Shown in pieces: positions 25,234 through 33,520 of a stretch of DNA of 64,000 nt. Source of the stretch: an uncultured Eubacteriales bacterium (GTDB lineage: Bacteria; Bacillota; Clostridia; Christensenellales; CAG-138); the NCBI GenBank assembly GCA_900540495.1, contig UQGA01000008.1, positions 1 through 64,000 on the forward strand. Direction: 5' to 3'. A model generated the notes under the pieces. The model did no database searches. It was given only the letters and a program-made list of their open reading frames with translations, and was not told the DNA's origin. Each line of letters opens with the position of its first letter. Positions within the stretch are counted from its first letter, which is position 1. Both the position numbers and the translations under genes were made by a program.

Positions 25234-26484
25234 TCATTCCGCCGCGTCATCCGCACCGTCGGCATCGCCGCCGGTCGTATCCCCGCCGGTCGTGTCGCCG
25301 CCCGTCGTGTCGCCGCCCGTCGTGTCGCCGCCCGTCGTGTCGCCGCCGGTCGTGTCTCCACCCGTCGTGTCCGGCTTATCCGTCGTCACCGGCAGCGGCT
25401 CGGTTGAGCCGGAATCGCCGTCGTCGGGATCGGTCGTCGTGCCCGGACTGGTCGTCGTGCCGGGATCGGTTGTCGTGCCGCCGTCGTGCGTGGTGCTCGG
25501 CGCAGGCGTCACGTTTTCGCTCGGATCGGCCGGAGTGTCGCCGTCATCGTCGTCCTCGGCAGGACGGGGCGGCGCCTCATACTTATACTCCAGCTCATGT
25601 GCGACCTCCTCAATGGTCCAGTTGTCCGTCCACGGCGTCTCGCCCGCCTTAAGCTTTAACCCGGTCTTGGCGGGCGGAAGGATCAGCTGGCTGCGGATGG
25701 CCTGCGTCTGCGTGTCGCTGGCGCTGCCATCGCGGATTTCGCAGATCGTTCCATAGCCAATGTTGTAGAAGATCCAGCGCGCATCCGGCACGGTCAGGCG
25801 GATGCAGGCGTGCGAAGCCTTGCTGCCGAGGTTGTTGTAGCACTCCACATCGTAGGAGGAGATATCCTTATCCTTGGTATACAGCACGGAATGGAAATAG
25901 GTGCGGCTGCGGATCAACGTCCAGTACTGGGCGGTCTCGCCGCTCAGAAACTGGCCGAAGCGCACACGCGGCTTCTTGATCTCAAAGATGCCCCGGGCCG
26001 TTTCGCTGCCGACCTGCGGGTCGCCGGTGGAACAGATCATGTACCGAACGGGCTGGTCATAATCAGGCTTGCCGTCCTCCCCCTTGCGGTACACCATGAC
26101 GACCTGCCAGTAGACGTCCACGATGATATAATAGGTATCCGGGTCCGGATAACCGTCCTTGAGAAGGTCGCGCGCCTCCTCATACACATCGTCCGTGCTG
26201 CCGACCAGCTCTTCAAAGGTCATGTTGACCGTGGGCGCATAGTAGGAAAACGGGATGGGCGTTTCCTCCGGGATGGGGGAAGGCGTGACCGTCGGCGCAG
26301 GCGGCACCTCGGTCTGCTGCACGGCAACCGAGACCACCTGCGGGGCGGGCGTGGCCGTCGTGGCGACGGATTGCCGATCGTCTTCTGCCAATTGCGCCGC
26401 ATTGCCGCAGCCGACGAGCATCGACACCCCCAGTGCAAGGGCCAGCAGGCGCGCCATTCGTCTATGGCCAGTCAATCGTTGCAT
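25234..26484 (-). CDS. L,D-transpeptidase (YkuD) lipoprotein with repetitive C-terminus
   Basis: A 416-aa envelope protein. It starts at ATG 26484 (GAGG 6 bp upstream), followed by a signal peptide with lipobox MLVGC. A Pro/Thr linker comes next. The YkuD domain spans roughly 100-270, with the catalytic motif SHACIRL preceded by the LGSKA segment, the usual HxxG...S(H)xCxR(L) arrangement. It would form 3-3 peptidoglycan cross-links or attach wall polymers. The last ~110 residues are low-complexity Asp/Thr/Gly/Pro, ending in seven DTTGG units. That tail is unusual and could be a spacer outside the membrane. Confidence 0.9.
   Translation of the reverse strand: MQRLTGHRRMARLLALALGVSMLVGCGNAAQLAEDDRQSVATTATPAPQVVSVAVQQTEVPPAPTVTPSPIPEETPIPFSYYAPTVNMTFEELVGSTDDVYEEARDLLKDGYPDPDTYYIIVDVYWQVVMVYRKGEDGKPDYDQPVRYMICSTGDPQVGSETARGIFEIKKPRVRFGQFLSGETAQYWTLIRSRTYFHSVLYTKDKDISSYDVECYNNLGSKASHACIRLTVPDARWIFYNIGYGTICEIRDGSASDTQTQAIRSQLILPPAKTGLKLKAGETPWTDNWTIEEVAHELEYKYEAPPRPAEDDDDGDTPADPSENVTPAPSTTHDGGTTTDPGTTTSPGTTTDPDDGDSGSTEPLPVTTDKPDTTGGDTTGGDTTGGDTTGGDTTGGDTTGGDTTGGDADGADDAAE
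25267..25371 (-). repeat. 15-bp in-frame tandem repeat x7 in the L,D-transpeptidase tail
   Basis: Seven consecutive 15-bp units (consensus GCCGCCCGTCGTGTC on the plus strand, a few substitutions at the ends) encode DTTGG repeats. The central units are identical, so copy number could change by slippage without breaking the frame. Confidence 0.9.
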
Positions 26485-26521
26485 AACAAACCTCGCAATT
26501 CTCATGGAGTAAGACGGCGTG

Positions 26522-26530
26522 ATTATACCA
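26522..26530 (-). promoter_or_regulatory. Promoter of the L,D-transpeptidase gene
   Basis: An extended -10 element TGGTATAAT (minus strand) lies about 38 bp before the chosen start. The -35 is weak and A/T-rich, which fits an extended -10 promoter. Confidence 0.65.
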
Positions 26531-26564
26531 CAGTCTTTTAGAAAAATGTAGATTTCCGAATAAA

Positions 26565-26583
26565 TTTCACATTTTTTGTGAAA
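26565..26583 (-). terminator. Terminator after malic enzyme
   Basis: The inverted repeat TTTCACA/TGTGAAA with a 5-nt A loop on the minus strand is followed by TTTATT, 11 bp after the malic enzyme stop. The A/T-rich stem is weak. Confidence 0.5.
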
Positions 26584-26594
26584 ACCTTCGACGC

Positions 26595-27791
26595 CTACTG
26601 CCGCGCAACCCCGCTGTCCCGCGCGGCCTGCGCGACCGCCGCCGCCACCGTCTTCCCCACGCGCGGATCGAACGGTTCCGGGATGATGTAGCCGCTCGAA
26701 AGCGCCTCCGGTGCGACCAGATCCGCCAGCGCCCGGGCCGCCGCCAGCTGCATGGGCTTATTGATGTCGCGCGCGCGCACGTCCAGCGCGCCCCGAAAGA
26801 TGCCGGGAAACGCAAGAACGTTGTTGATCTGGTTCGGCGCATCGCTGCGGCCCGTGGCGACCACCGCCGCGCCGCCGCGCAGCGCTTCGTCCGGCATGAT
26901 CTCCGGTACGGGGTTGGCGCAGGCGAATACGACCGCGTCGCGGCCCATCGAACGCACCATATCGGCCGTGACAAGGCCCGGCGCAGAAACGCCGATGAAC
27001 GCGTCTGCCCCCTTCAGCGCGTCGGCCAGCCCGCCGCGCAGGCGGCCTTGGTTGGTCAGCGTCGCCAGCGTCACCTGCGCGTCCGTCAATCCCTGTGGGA
27101 ACCCATCCGCAAGGATGCCCGCACGGTCGCACACGGTGAGTTCCCCCACGCCCGCGTCGAGCAGCATGTGCGCGATGGCCACGCCCGCTGCGCCGGCGCC
27201 GTTGATGACGATACGCGCCTCCTCCAGCCGCTTGCCCACCACGCGCAGCGCGTTGAGCATGCCCGCAAGCACCGTGACCGCCGTGCCGTGCTGGTCGTCG
27301 TGAAACACCGGGATATCGCACCGGCGCTTGAGCTCCCGCTCGATGGCAAAGCAGCGCGGCGCCGCGATGTCCTCCAGATTGATGGCGCCAAAGCTGCCGG
27401 AGATCCGGTAGACCGTCTCCACGAACGCCTCCACATCCTGCGTATTCACGCACAGCGGAAACGCATCCACGCCCCCGAACGCCTTGAACAGCACGCACTT
27501 GCCCTCCATCACGGGCATGCCCGCCTCCGGGCCGATGTCGCCAAGGCCGAGCACGGCGGAGCTGTCCGTCACAACCGCCACGAGATTGTGCCGCCGCGTC
27601 AGCGCGTAGGAGGCGGCCGGGTCCCGCCGGATCTCGAGGCAGGGCGCCGCCACGCCCGGCGTATACGCCAGCGAAAGCGCCTCGCGCGTATCGACCGCCA
27701 CGCGCGGCGTGACCTCGATCTTGCCGCCCCATTCGCGGTGGAGCCGCAGCGCGCGCTCCGCCAGGGTTTCCGTGTGCAAACCTTCCGTCAT
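26595..27791 (-). CDS. NAD(P)-dependent malic enzyme
   Basis: A 398-aa short-type malic enzyme that decarboxylates malate to pyruvate. The N-terminal catalytic part has SLAYTPGVAAPCLEI, VVTDSSAVLGLGDIGPEAGMPVMEGK and NLEDIAAPRCF. The FHDDQHGTAVTVLAGMLNAL motif and a Rossmann dinucleotide site (INGAGAAGVAIAHMLLDAG) follow, then the late NQINNVLAFPGIFRGALD. Cofactor preference (NAD or NADP) cannot be read reliably. It stands alone between a terminator and a GNAT gene. Confidence 0.95.
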   Translation of the reverse strand: MTEGLHTETLAERALRLHREWGGKIEVTPRVAVDTREALSLAYTPGVAAPCLEIRRDPAASYALTRRHNLVAVVTDSSAVLGLGDIGPEAGMPVMEGKCVLFKAFGGVDAFPLCVNTQDVEAFVETVYRISGSFGAINLEDIAAPRCFAIERELKRRCDIPVFHDDQHGTAVTVLAGMLNALRVVGKRLEEARIVINGAGAAGVAIAHMLLDAGVGELTVCDRAGILADGFPQGLTDAQVTLATLTNQGRLRGGLADALKGADAFIGVSAPGLVTADMVRSMGRDAVVFACANPVPEIMPDEALRGGAAVVATGRSDAPNQINNVLAFPGIFRGALDVRARDINKPMQLAAARALADLVAPEALSSGYIIPEPFDPRVGKTVAAAVAQAARDSGVARQ

Positions 27792-27836
27792 GTCCCGTCC
27801 TCCTTGCCGTTCCCGTAGGGCGCCGTGCAGCGCCCG

Positions 27837-28340
27837 TCAAACGAGCAGATAATAATGTACGATATCATGGTAGGCACCGCGCTTGAAGCCCACCTCCGGC
27901 AGCGTGCCGGCATAGCGGAAGCCGAGCCGCTCGTGCAGGCGGAAGCTCACGTCGTTCCCGCCCGCGATGACGGAAACGACCGCATGCAGCTCGCCACAGG
28001 CGCGCGCCTGCGCGATCAGCGCCTCCATGAGCCGTCTGCCGATTCCGGATCGGCGATGCGCCGCATCCACATAGACCGACAGCTCCGCCGTGGAGGCATA
28101 CGCATCGTGCGGGCGGTAGGGGGAAAGGCACGCATAGCCTACGACCGTGCCGTCCGCCTCGGCCACAAGCAGGGGATAGCGCGGCGAACCATGCTGTAAG
28201 AACCACGCCATGCGCTCCGCTTCCGTGCGCGGCCGCGCGTCGAACGTAGCGACGCCGCCGTCGATCTCCGCATTATAGATCTGCGTAATGCGCGGCACGT
28301 CCGCCGCCTGCGCAGGCCGGATGTTCACCCGCAATGCCAT
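27837..28340 (-). CDS. GNAT N-acetyltransferase (PAT/Bar-like)
   Basis: A 167-aa acyl-CoA-dependent transferase. It shows NIRPAQAADVPRITQIYN at the start, VVGYACLSPYRPHDAYASTAELSVYVDAAHRRSGIG and then RRLMEALIAQA, including the acetyl-CoA P-loop-like RRSGIGRR. The end is FRLHERLGFRYAGTLPEVGFK. This resembles phosphinothricin-acetyltransferase-type GNATs, but the substrate is not predictable. The ATG at 28340 has GGAGG upstream. It is divergent from the nucleoside phosphorylase gene. Confidence 0.9.
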   Translation of the reverse strand: MALRVNIRPAQAADVPRITQIYNAEIDGGVATFDARPRTEAERMAWFLQHGSPRYPLLVAEADGTVVGYACLSPYRPHDAYASTAELSVYVDAAHRRSGIGRRLMEALIAQARACGELHAVVSVIAGGNDVSFRLHERLGFRYAGTLPEVGFKRGAYHDIVHYYLLV

Positions 28341-28459
28341 TGCTACCTCCGCTTTTCCTTGCATCATACCACATTTCCATCGCGCTGTCATGCCCTGCCG
28401 AAAAATGGCGCGCTCCAGCGCCCCGCCGCCGCACGGGGCTACCCTTTTCCCCCCGAACG

Positions 28460-28468
28460 TGGTATACT
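28460..28468 (+). promoter_or_regulatory. Extended -10 promoter of the MTA phosphorylase-like gene
   Basis: TGGTATACT, an extended -10, lies 39 bp before the ATG. There is no clear -35. Confidence 0.55.
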
Positions 28469-28507
28469 GATACCGTCACATCAGCAGCCAGACGGGAGGA
28501 AGCATCC

Positions 28508-29260
28508 ATGAAATTCGGCATCATCGGCGGGACAAACATCGAAACACTGCCCATTCCCTACCGCGAGCAGGCCATCACGACGCCCTACGGGGACGTAGTC
28601 GTGTTCCGCGCCCATCTGGATGACCATGAGTTCGTGTTCCTCTCGCGCCACGGCGTGCTGTACAGCTTTGACCCCGGCCAGATCAATTACCGGGCAAACA
28701 TCTACGCGCTGTACAGCCTTGGCGTGACGAACGTGGTGGGCATCACTTCCGTCGGCACGTGCGACTATACGCACAAGCTCGGCAGCCTGTGCCTGCTCTC
28801 CGATTTCATCGACTTCACCAGGTCCCGTCCCGCTTCGTTCGAACGCGAGCACCGGCTCGGGCTGCACACGGGCATGGAGGAGGTCTTTTCCCCCGGGCTC
28901 AACGATACGCTGGAGGCGCTCATTCTGGAGCGTGGCCTGCCCTATGCCGGCCGCGTGATCTACGCCTGCACGGAGGGTCCGCGCTTTGAAACAGCCGCGG
29001 AGGTCCGCATGATGCGCATGCTCGGCGCGCAGGCCATCGGTATGACCATCGTGCCGGAGGCGCCGCTGGCCCGCGACCTCGACATGCGCTATGCCGCCAT
29101 CGGCATCATCGCCAACTACTGCACCGGCATGACCAGCGAAGTGACCGACTGCGGCATCGACGAGGTCATGGCCGCGCACCGGGACGACGTTTTCGCGCTC
29201 TGCTTCGACCTGGTCCGGCGGCTCGGCAATACGTCGTGGGTGCCAGGGCGCGAGCGATAG
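28508..29260 (+). CDS. MTAP/PNP-family nucleoside phosphorylase
   Basis: A 250-aa phosphorolytic enzyme of the methylthioadenosine phosphorylase/purine nucleoside phosphorylase family. It opens KFGIIGGTNIETL (phosphate-site GG-S/T type), then FLSRHGVLYSFDPGQINYRANIYAL (the RH..H-like stretch), VVGITSVGTCDYTHKLGSLCLLSDFIDFT, and the C-terminal EGPRFETAAEVRMMRMLGAQAIGMTIVPEAPLARDL. The likely substrate is 5'-methylthioadenosine, inosine or guanosine. The ATG at 28508 follows GGGAGGAAG. It is monocistronic with its own terminator. Confidence 0.9.
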   Translation: MKFGIIGGTNIETLPIPYREQAITTPYGDVVVFRAHLDDHEFVFLSRHGVLYSFDPGQINYRANIYALYSLGVTNVVGITSVGTCDYTHKLGSLCLLSDFIDFTRSRPASFEREHRLGLHTGMEEVFSPGLNDTLEALILERGLPYAGRVIYACTEGPRFETAAEVRMMRMLGAQAIGMTIVPEAPLARDLDMRYAAIGIIANYCTGMTSEVTDCGIDEVMAAHRDDVFALCFDLVRRLGNTSWVPGRER

Positions 29261-29310
29261 CCTTCGGCCGTCCGCCACCGCGGCGGACGCAATGCCGGAA
29301 TCTTGCAGGC

Positions 29311-29352
29311 GCCTTCTGCGGTTGGGGCTTCCGTCCGCAGAAGGCCCTTTTT
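29311..29352 (+). terminator. Terminator of the MTAP-like gene
   Basis: An 11-bp stem GCCTTCTGCGG/CCGCAGAAGGC with a 13-nt loop is followed by CCCTTTTT. A second inverted repeat GTCCGCC/GGCGGAC precedes it at about 29270-29288. Confidence 0.8.
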
Positions 29353-29444
29353 ACAGATGCGGCGCCCCATGCCTTCGCCCGATTTCCTGGGAACCGTCCG
29401 CAATGCGCCGCGGGACGCGCCGCCACCGTTTTTGCCCAATCCTC

Positions 29445-29512
29445 TTTACAATCGCAAATATATATGATATAGTATCAGAAATCGTTGCGTACGCAACAGT
29501 TGCGCATGCAAC
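29445..29512 (+). promoter_or_regulatory. Promoter with two operator-like inverted repeats ahead of marR-ABC genes
   Basis: The -35 TTTACA (29445-29450) and -10 TATAGT (29468-29473) are 17 bp apart. Just downstream, within the start-site region, lie GTTGCGTACGCAAC (29484-29497, perfect 14-bp palindrome) and GTTGCGCATGCAAC (29499-29512, same arms GTTGC/GCAAC). The two near-identical sites one base apart are well placed for repression by the MarR protein encoded next. Confidence 0.8.
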
Positions 29513-29551
29513 GTTTTGCCCGATCGTCCACTCCCGCGGCAAGGAGGTCCC

Positions 29552-29989
29552 ATGGCAAGCATCAACCACCACATCATGACCATCGCCCGCAGCAGCAACC
29601 TGTTCCGTTCCGAACGGTTGCACGGCACCGGACTGTGCGGGCCGCACTGCGCGTATATCCTGCGCGTATGCCGCGAACCGGGCCTGACGCAGGACGCCAT
29701 CGCCCGGGCGCTCTGTGTGAACAAGAGCAACGTGGCCCGCCAGCTCGCCGCGCTCGAGCAGAGCGGGTTCGTGGAGCGCCGGCCCTGCGAAACGGATTCG
29801 CGCGCACTGGAGATCTACCCGACGGAACGGGCGTTTGAGGTGCTGCCGCAGGTGCGCGCGGTGCTCGCGGAATGGAACGAGTGCATCACCGAAGGGTTTA
29901 CCGACGAAGAACGTGCGCTGTTCGCCGGGCTTCTCGAGCGGGCGGCAGAGCGGGCGCGCGCCCGCATCGACGGGATGAAGAGGGATTGA
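29552..29989 (+). CDS. MarR family transcriptional regulator
   Basis: A 145-aa winged-helix regulator. The DNA-binding core is GLTQDAIARALCVNKSNVARQLAALEQSGFVERRPCETDSRALEIYPT, with the wing Asp-x-Arg (DSRA) typical of MarR. Flanking helices form the dimer interface. The ATG at 29552 has AAGGAGG 6 bp upstream. It is first in an operon with two ABC exporter genes and lies behind two palindromes, so it is likely an autorepressor of a multidrug-type efflux pair. Confidence 0.92.
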   Translation: MASINHHIMTIARSSNLFRSERLHGTGLCGPHCAYILRVCREPGLTQDAIARALCVNKSNVARQLAALEQSGFVERRPCETDSRALEIYPTERAFEVLPQVRAVLAEWNECITEGFTDEERALFAGLLERAAERARARIDGMKRD

Positions 29990-29999
29990 CGGGGGATCG

Positions 30000-31718
30000 A
30001 TGAGGACTGTACTTCGCTATCTGCGGCCGCAATATGCGCGCCTTGTCCTGCAGTTGTTTGTCAAATTCATCGGAACGATCACGGAGCTGCTGCTGCCGTG
30101 GATGCTTTCCTATATCCTCGACGATGTCGTGCCGCTGCGGGATATGCCGCGGGTGTATCTCTGGGGCGTTCTCATGCTCATTGCGGCGGCGGTCGCATTC
30201 TTCGGCAACGTGATCGCCAACCGCATGTCCACGCGCATCTCCCGCCGCTTTACCGAACAGCTCCGGCACGATGCATTCGCGCGGGTCTCCTATCTCTCCA
30301 GCCGTCAGGTGGACGGCTTCACGCTTTCGTCGCTGATCTCGCGCCTCACGACCGACACCTACAACGTCCACCAGATGGTCGACCGGATGCAGCGCCTCGG
30401 CGTGCGCGGGCCGATCCTGCTGCTGGGCGGCATCTGCGTGACGCTCGCGCTCGAACCGGTTCTCACGCTCACGCTCGCCTGTACGCTGCCGCTGCTCGCC
30501 GCCGTCGTATTCGGCGTCTCCCGCAAGGGCGTGCCGCTCTACGTGCACGTGCAGGAGGGGGTGGACGCGCTGGTGCGCAAGGTGCAGGAAAACATGACCG
30601 GCGTGCGCGTCATCAAGGCGCTCTCGCGCTCGGAGTATGAAGCGGGGCGCTTTGACGAGATTAACCGCGAGGTCGTGCGGCGCGACCAGCGCGCCAGCAC
30701 CGTCATGGCCACGACGAACCCGGTGATGAGTCTGCTGCTCAACCTCGGCCTGACGGCCGTGGTCGTCGTAGGCGCCTACCGTGTCAACGGCGGCGTTTCG
30801 CAGGCGGGCAAGATCATCGCGTTTTTGAGCTACTTTACGATCATCCTCAACGCGCTGCTCATGGTGTCGCGCCTGTTTATGATCTATTCCAAAGGCGTGG
30901 CCAGCGCCAAACGCATCGAGGAGATCCTGGAGGCGCCCGCAGACCCGCTGCCGGGCGACCCGCTGCCGGAAGAGAGCCCCTATCATGTGGAGTTCCGGCA
31001 CGTCACGTTCTCGTACAACAAGGCCCGCGGCAAGACGCGCGACGACCTGACGGACGTGAGCTTTGCGCTCCGGCGCGGGCAGACCCTGGGCGTGATCGGC
31101 CCGACCGGCAGCGGCAAGTCCACGATCGTCAGCCTGCTGCTGCGCTTCTACGACGCGGATGCGGGCGAGATCCGCATCAACGGCCGTCGGATCGAAGGCA
31201 TCCCGCCGGAGGAATTGTATGCGATGTTCGGCGTGGTATTTCAAAACGACTTCATCCCCGGCGACAGCATCCGCGCCAACATTGACTTCGGCCGCGGCAT
31301 CGCGGACGAGGAGCTCCTGGTCGCGGCAAAGCTCGCCCAGGCGGATTTTGTGGAGCAGAAGGAGGGCGGCCTCTCGCACATGCTCACCGCCAAGGGGGCC
31401 AACCTCTCCGGCGGGCAGAAGCAGCGCCTGCTCATCGCCCGGGCGCTTGCGGGCAAGCCGGAGATCCTCATTCTCGACGACTGCTCCTCCGCGCTCGACT
31501 ACAAGACCGACCGGGCGCTGCGCAGCGCGCTGCGCAGGAATCTGCACGATACGACGACCGTAATCATCGCCCAGCGCATCAGCTCCATCCTGCACGCCGA
31601 CCACATCCTCGTACTCGACGGCGGGCGCGTCGTCGGGGAGGGGACGCACGAGGAGCTGCTCATGACCTGCGAGGATTACCGCGAGATCTACGAAGTCCAG
31701 ATGGGCGAAGCCGTTTGA
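30000..31718 (+). CDS. ABC exporter half-transporter, degenerate Walker B (heterodimer subunit 1)
   Basis: A 572-aa membrane exporter with six N-terminal transmembrane helices fused to an ATPase domain. Walker A is GPTGSGKST (about 367-375), the signature is LSGGQKQR (about 470) and Walker B is ILILDD. The residue after the Walker B Asp493 is Asp494 in place of the catalytic Glu. Such a change marks the degenerate site in heterodimeric exporters (TmrAB, TM287/288 type). The partner gene lies 11 bp downstream. Substrate unknown. The start ATG at 30000 has only a weak GGGGGAT SD, which suggests translational coupling with marR. Confidence 0.94.
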   Translation: MRTVLRYLRPQYARLVLQLFVKFIGTITELLLPWMLSYILDDVVPLRDMPRVYLWGVLMLIAAAVAFFGNVIANRMSTRISRRFTEQLRHDAFARVSYLSSRQVDGFTLSSLISRLTTDTYNVHQMVDRMQRLGVRGPILLLGGICVTLALEPVLTLTLACTLPLLAAVVFGVSRKGVPLYVHVQEGVDALVRKVQENMTGVRVIKALSRSEYEAGRFDEINREVVRRDQRASTVMATTNPVMSLLLNLGLTAVVVVGAYRVNGGVSQAGKIIAFLSYFTIILNALLMVSRLFMIYSKGVASAKRIEEILEAPADPLPGDPLPEESPYHVEFRHVTFSYNKARGKTRDDLTDVSFALRRGQTLGVIGPTGSGKSTIVSLLLRFYDADAGEIRINGRRIEGIPPEELYAMFGVVFQNDFIPGDSIRANIDFGRGIADEELLVAAKLAQADFVEQKEGGLSHMLTAKGANLSGGQKQRLLIARALAGKPEILILDDCSSALDYKTDRALRSALRRNLHDTTTVIIAQRISSILHADHILVLDGGRVVGEGTHEELLMTCEDYREIYEVQMGEAV

Positions 31719-31729
31719 GGGAGAACGAC

Positions 31730-33520
31730 ATGGAACGCACGCAGACCGCCGCGTCATCCGGCGCGGCAAGGGGAAAACCAAACAAAAGCTATCTGCTGCG
31801 CCGGCTATGGCGCTATTTCCGCCCGTACAAATGGATGCTGGCGCTGGCCATCGTGCTGACCATCGTGAGCAACGTGCTCGCGCTCATCGGCCCGAAGCTG
31901 TCCGGTCTGGCCATCGACGCAATCGAGCCGGGCGTGGGCCGCGTGGACTTCGCCACCGTATTCCGCTACGCCGGCTATATGGTCGTTTTGTACGTCGCCT
32001 CCGCCGCCATGAGCTACCTGCTGCAGCGGCTGATGATCCGCCTGAGCCGCAACGTCGTCTACCATATGCGCAAGGATCTGTTCGACAAGCTCGTCTCGCT
32101 GCCCGTCGGCTTTTTTGACCGGCACCAGACCGGCGACGTCATCAGCATCCTGTCGTACGACGTGGATACGATCAATGCCTCGCTTTCGAGCGACATCGTG
32201 CAGGTCTTTACGAGCCTCATCACCGTACTGGGTTCGCTGGTGATGATGCTGTCCATCTCGCCCATCCTGATCCTCGTATTCGTGGTGACAATCCCGATCT
32301 CCGTGCTCATCACGCGCTACCGCTCAAAAAAGGTCCGCCCGCTGTTCCGCCTGCGTTCCAAGAAGCTCGGCGAGCTCAACGGCTTTGTGGAGGAGGTCAC
32401 CGGCGGGCAGCGCACCACGCGCGCCTACCACCGCGAGCAGGTCATGATCGACCGGTTCGACGAGAAGAACTGCGAAGCCGTGGACGCCTACTGCAACGCC
32501 GATTACTACGCCTGCGTCATGGGGCCGTCGGTCAATCTGGTGAACAACCTTTCGCTTGCGCTTGTAAGCGTGTTCGGCGCGCTGCTGTACATGGGCGGGG
32601 CGATTTCGCTGGGCGACATCGCCTCTTTCGTGCTGTACTCGCGCAAGTTCTCCGGCCCGATCAACGAATTCGCCAACCTGCTGGCCGAGATGCAATCCAC
32701 CTTCTCCGCAGCGGAGCGCGTGTTCCGCCTGCTCGACGAGGAGCCGGAACCGGCCGACGCGCCGGATGCGCGCACGCTCGCCTTTGTCCGCGGCGATGTC
32801 GCGTTTGAAAACGTGCGCTTCGGCTATGAGCCGGGCCGCGCCGTCCTGTCCAACCTGAGTTTCGATGCGCCGCCAGGTTCCGTCACCGCCATCGTCGGGC
32901 CGACCGGCGCCGGCAAGACGACCATCATCAACCTGCTCATGCGCTTCTACGACGCTCAGAGCGGCCGCATCGCCATCGACGGCGGCGATATCCGCGGTAT
33001 AACGCGCAAAAGCCTGCGCCTCGCCTACACGATGGTGCTACAGGATACCTGGCTGTTCCACGGTACGGTGCGCGAAAACATCGCCTATGGCCGGGAGAAC
33101 GCGACGATCGAGCGCGTCATCGCCGCTGCCAAGGCTGCCCGCATCCACGACTACATCATGTCCCTGCCGGACGGATACGACACCGTGCTGACCGACAACG
33201 GCTCCAACATCTCCAAAGGGCAAAAGCAGCTGTTGACCATCGCGCGCGCCATGCTGCTGGGATCGCCAATGCTGATCCTCGACGAAGCCACCTCCAACGT
33301 GGACACGCAGACCGAGCAGCGCATCCAGGACGCAATGCTCCAGCTCATGAAGGGACGCACCTGCTTCGTCATCGCGCACCGCCTGTCCACCGTGCGCCAC
33401 GCCGACCGCATCCTCGTGGTCAACGACGGCGATATCGTCGAGCAGGGGACGCACGAGGAGCTGATGGCAAAAAACGGTTTTTACGCCGAGCTGTATCACG
33501 CTCAGTTTGAAGCGGTCTAA
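31730..33520 (+). CDS. ABC exporter half-transporter, canonical Walker B (heterodimer subunit 2)
   Basis: A 596-aa partner with six transmembrane helices and an ATPase domain. It has Walker A GPTGAGKTT, Walker B LILDE (Asp518-Glu519, catalytic Glu kept) and an altered signature, ISKGQ (S495-Q498), where the consensus is LSGGQ. Together the two proteins would form one consensus ATP site (this Walker A/B with the LSGGQ of subunit 1) and one degenerate site. The ATG at 31730 follows GAGGGAG. The 3' third is overlapped on the other strand by the run-on of a lipoprotein frame. Confidence 0.94.
   Translation: MERTQTAASSGAARGKPNKSYLLRRLWRYFRPYKWMLALAIVLTIVSNVLALIGPKLSGLAIDAIEPGVGRVDFATVFRYAGYMVVLYVASAAMSYLLQRLMIRLSRNVVYHMRKDLFDKLVSLPVGFFDRHQTGDVISILSYDVDTINASLSSDIVQVFTSLITVLGSLVMMLSISPILILVFVVTIPISVLITRYRSKKVRPLFRLRSKKLGELNGFVEEVTGGQRTTRAYHREQVMIDRFDEKNCEAVDAYCNADYYACVMGPSVNLVNNLSLALVSVFGALLYMGGAISLGDIASFVLYSRKFSGPINEFANLLAEMQSTFSAAERVFRLLDEEPEPADAPDARTLAFVRGDVAFENVRFGYEPGRAVLSNLSFDAPPGSVTAIVGPTGAGKTTIINLLMRFYDAQSGRIAIDGGDIRGITRKSLRLAYTMVLQDTWLFHGTVRENIAYGRENATIERVIAAAKAARIHDYIMSLPDGYDTVLTDNGSNISKGQKQLLTIARAMLLGSPMLILDEATSNVDTQTEQRIQDAMLQLMKGRTCFVIAHRLSTVRHADRILVVNDGDIVEQGTHEELMAKNGFYAELYHAQFEAV

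Noticed and set aside
29898..31781. Long minus-strand open frame opposite the first ABC exporter gene
   Set aside because: Antisense shadow of a well-supported exporter gene; Arg/His/Ala-rich with no family match.
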